Of a stretch of DNA of 64,000 nt, positions 63,224 to 64,000 are shown in pieces. Source of the DNA: Flavobacterium sp. LC2016-12 (GTDB taxonomy: Bacteria > Bacteroidota > Bacteroidia > Flavobacteriales > Flavobacteriaceae); contig NZ_JADKPT010000011.1 of the NCBI RefSeq assembly GCF_015351595.1, forward strand, positions 109,323 to 173,322, read 5' to 3'. The notes under the pieces are model-generated. The model worked only from the letters and a program-made list of their open reading frames with translations, made no database searches and was not told where the DNA came from. The first letter of the stretch is position 1. The number at the start of each line of letters is the position of its first letter. The position numbers were made by a program, and so were the translations under genes.

Positions 63224-63688
63224 ATGAGAACATTAGAACAATGGTTTGCAGAATATGCTGAAAGTCATCAAAACCCGAAAAATAAAGCTATTCACTATGT
63301 TTGCGTGCCTGCTATTTATTTTTCTATTGTTGGTTTATTGATGAGTATTCCGAGCGGAATAATTGCCAATACTTTAAAACTAAACGCTCCTATTATCGAA
63401 AATTGGGCAGCTGTTGTTTTAATTTTTGTACTCGTTTTTTATATTCGATTATCAGTTTTAATGGCTATTAAAATTGCTATTTTCTCTGCTATTTGTTTGG
63501 TGGTAAATTATTATATCGGTCAGTTTGTACCGTTGTGGCTGTTCTCTATTGGCGTGTTTGTCATCGCGTGGATTGGGCAATTTTATGGACATAATATGGA
63601 AGGAAAAAAACCTTCGTTCTTGAAAGATCTTCAGTTTTTAATGATTGGCCCGGCATGGGTCGTAGAGAATTTGTTTTCCCGAAAATAA
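63224..63688 (+). CDS. Mpo1/DUF962-like membrane protein
   Basis: The 154-residue protein has the opening EQWFAEYAESHQNPKNKAIH with a His, then YVCVPAIYFSIVGLLMSIP and four membrane spans. It ends GQFYGHNMEGKKPSFLKDLQ, which carries the second conserved His and the family end. Yeast Mpo1 is an iron-dependent dioxygenase of 2-hydroxy fatty acids in the same family; a role in lipid oxidation is inferred. It begins 45 bases after the DUF2199 stop codon. Confidence 0.88.
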   Translation: MRTLEQWFAEYAESHQNPKNKAIHYVCVPAIYFSIVGLLMSIPSGIIANTLKLNAPIIENWAAVVLIFVLVFYIRLSVLMAIKIAIFSAICLVVNYYIGQFVPLWLFSIGVFVIAWIGQFYGHNMEGKKPSFLKDLQFLMIGPAWVVENLFSRK

Positions 63689-64000
63689 GATTTTGAATAC
63701 TGAAGGTAATGGCAAGCGGATTTAGGCGAATTTTTCTATTTTCTCTTGCTATTTCTCACAAGCTTGTCATTCTGAGGAACGAAGAATCACACTAGAAACT
63801 CCACACAGCAATTCGCCAATCTTTGTAGAGTTTCTAGTGTGATTCTTCGTTCCTCCTTTAGATTTGCTTTTTGAAATTTAATTAAATTTATGATTGAGAA
63901 AGGAAGCAAAAGTAAACTATTCGTTCCTCTGAGTTTTTGACTCATATCTTGATTAAGACTTTCGCTTCCCTTTCATCAAAGACTCAGATAGAAATTTGGA
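63689..64000. other. Gene-free right end with two inverted repeats
   Basis: No gene is seen in these 312 bases. They hold the perfect inverted repeat at 63774-63855 and a second, looser pair (GAAAGGAAGCAAAAGT near 63897 and ACTTTCGCTTCCCTTTC near 63958). Confidence 0.65.
63774..63855. repeat. Inverted repeat with perfect 28-bp arms, GAGGAACGAAG family copy 2
   Basis: The arm at 63774-63801 (starting GAGGAACGAAGAATCACACT) is the exact complement of 63828-63855, around a 26-base loop. It shares its core with the repeat at 51178-51316. Confidence 0.92.

Noticed and set aside
1..64000. tRNA, rRNA or CRISPR features
   Set aside because: I looked for tRNA arm motifs, long conserved rRNA words and regularly spaced repeats and found none. 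A tRNA missed by eye cannot be fully excluded.

Overview
The window is AT-rich chromosomal DNA from a member of the Bacteroidota, most likely a Flavobacterium. Three things point there: a complete gldK-gldL-gldM-gldN cluster with a tandem gldN paralogue (gldO), the arrangement known from Flavobacterium johnsoniae; a SusC/SusD pair next to a hybrid two-component regulator; and repeated upstream matches to the Bacteroidota promoter consensus (-7 box TAnnTTTG). I see no rRNA, tRNA, CRISPR array or transposase.

Layout. 1-8.7 kb is one edge of a polysaccharide utilisation locus: a partial susD and a susC on the minus strand, and a divergent 1356-residue one-protein sensor/regulator. 9-19.9 kb holds single genes: a TlpA-like thioredoxin protein, a secreted actin/Ppx-fold protein, a saccharopine dehydrogenase-like protein, a cysteine hydrolase paired with an unknown gene, a leucine-rich-repeat protein, DUF1761, a FemAB/GNAT-like protein that starts with TTG, a lipid kinase and an App1-type phosphatase. 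20-33.5 kb runs mostly on the minus strand: ABC-F ATPase, FAD oxidoreductase, the type IX secretion/gliding genes gldO, N, M, L and K, an arginase-fold protein that has lost its metal ligands, and topA. 33.5-34.3 kb is a gene-free nest of repeats around a long hairpin element.

34.3-42.6 kb is a plus-strand housekeeping block: miaB, a sigma-54 activator without a sensor domain, lptE, an acidic repeat/TPR protein, secG, groES and groEL. A frameshifted four-helix-bundle (23S rRNA intervening-sequence type) gene and short repeats lie between groES and groEL. 42.9-51 kb has a nucleotide pyrophosphatase/phosphodiesterase, a SulP transporter, a large secreted coiled-coil protein of unknown role, a small secreted protein, a DoxX-like protein and a cysteine-cluster protein.

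The most unusual parts are on the right. At 51.8-57.9 kb, four secreted, tail-fibre-like paralogues with a shared N-terminus and different C-termini sit around a divergent phage-type repressor/small-protein switch. That switch has a two-copy operator lying on a clear promoter, yet there are no phage structural genes. At 58.6-59.3 kb there is a probable GNAT toxin with a 53-residue antitoxin. At 61.8 kb, a 233-residue cysteine-free protein has sequence features reminiscent of bacterial gasdermins, but no protease is adjacent. The window ends with DUF2199 and Mpo1-like genes and a perfect 28-bp inverted repeat.

Functions are inferred by reading motifs and family resemblance; no database search was run. 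Promoter calls rest on the TAnnTTTG consensus alone unless a -33 element is mentioned.
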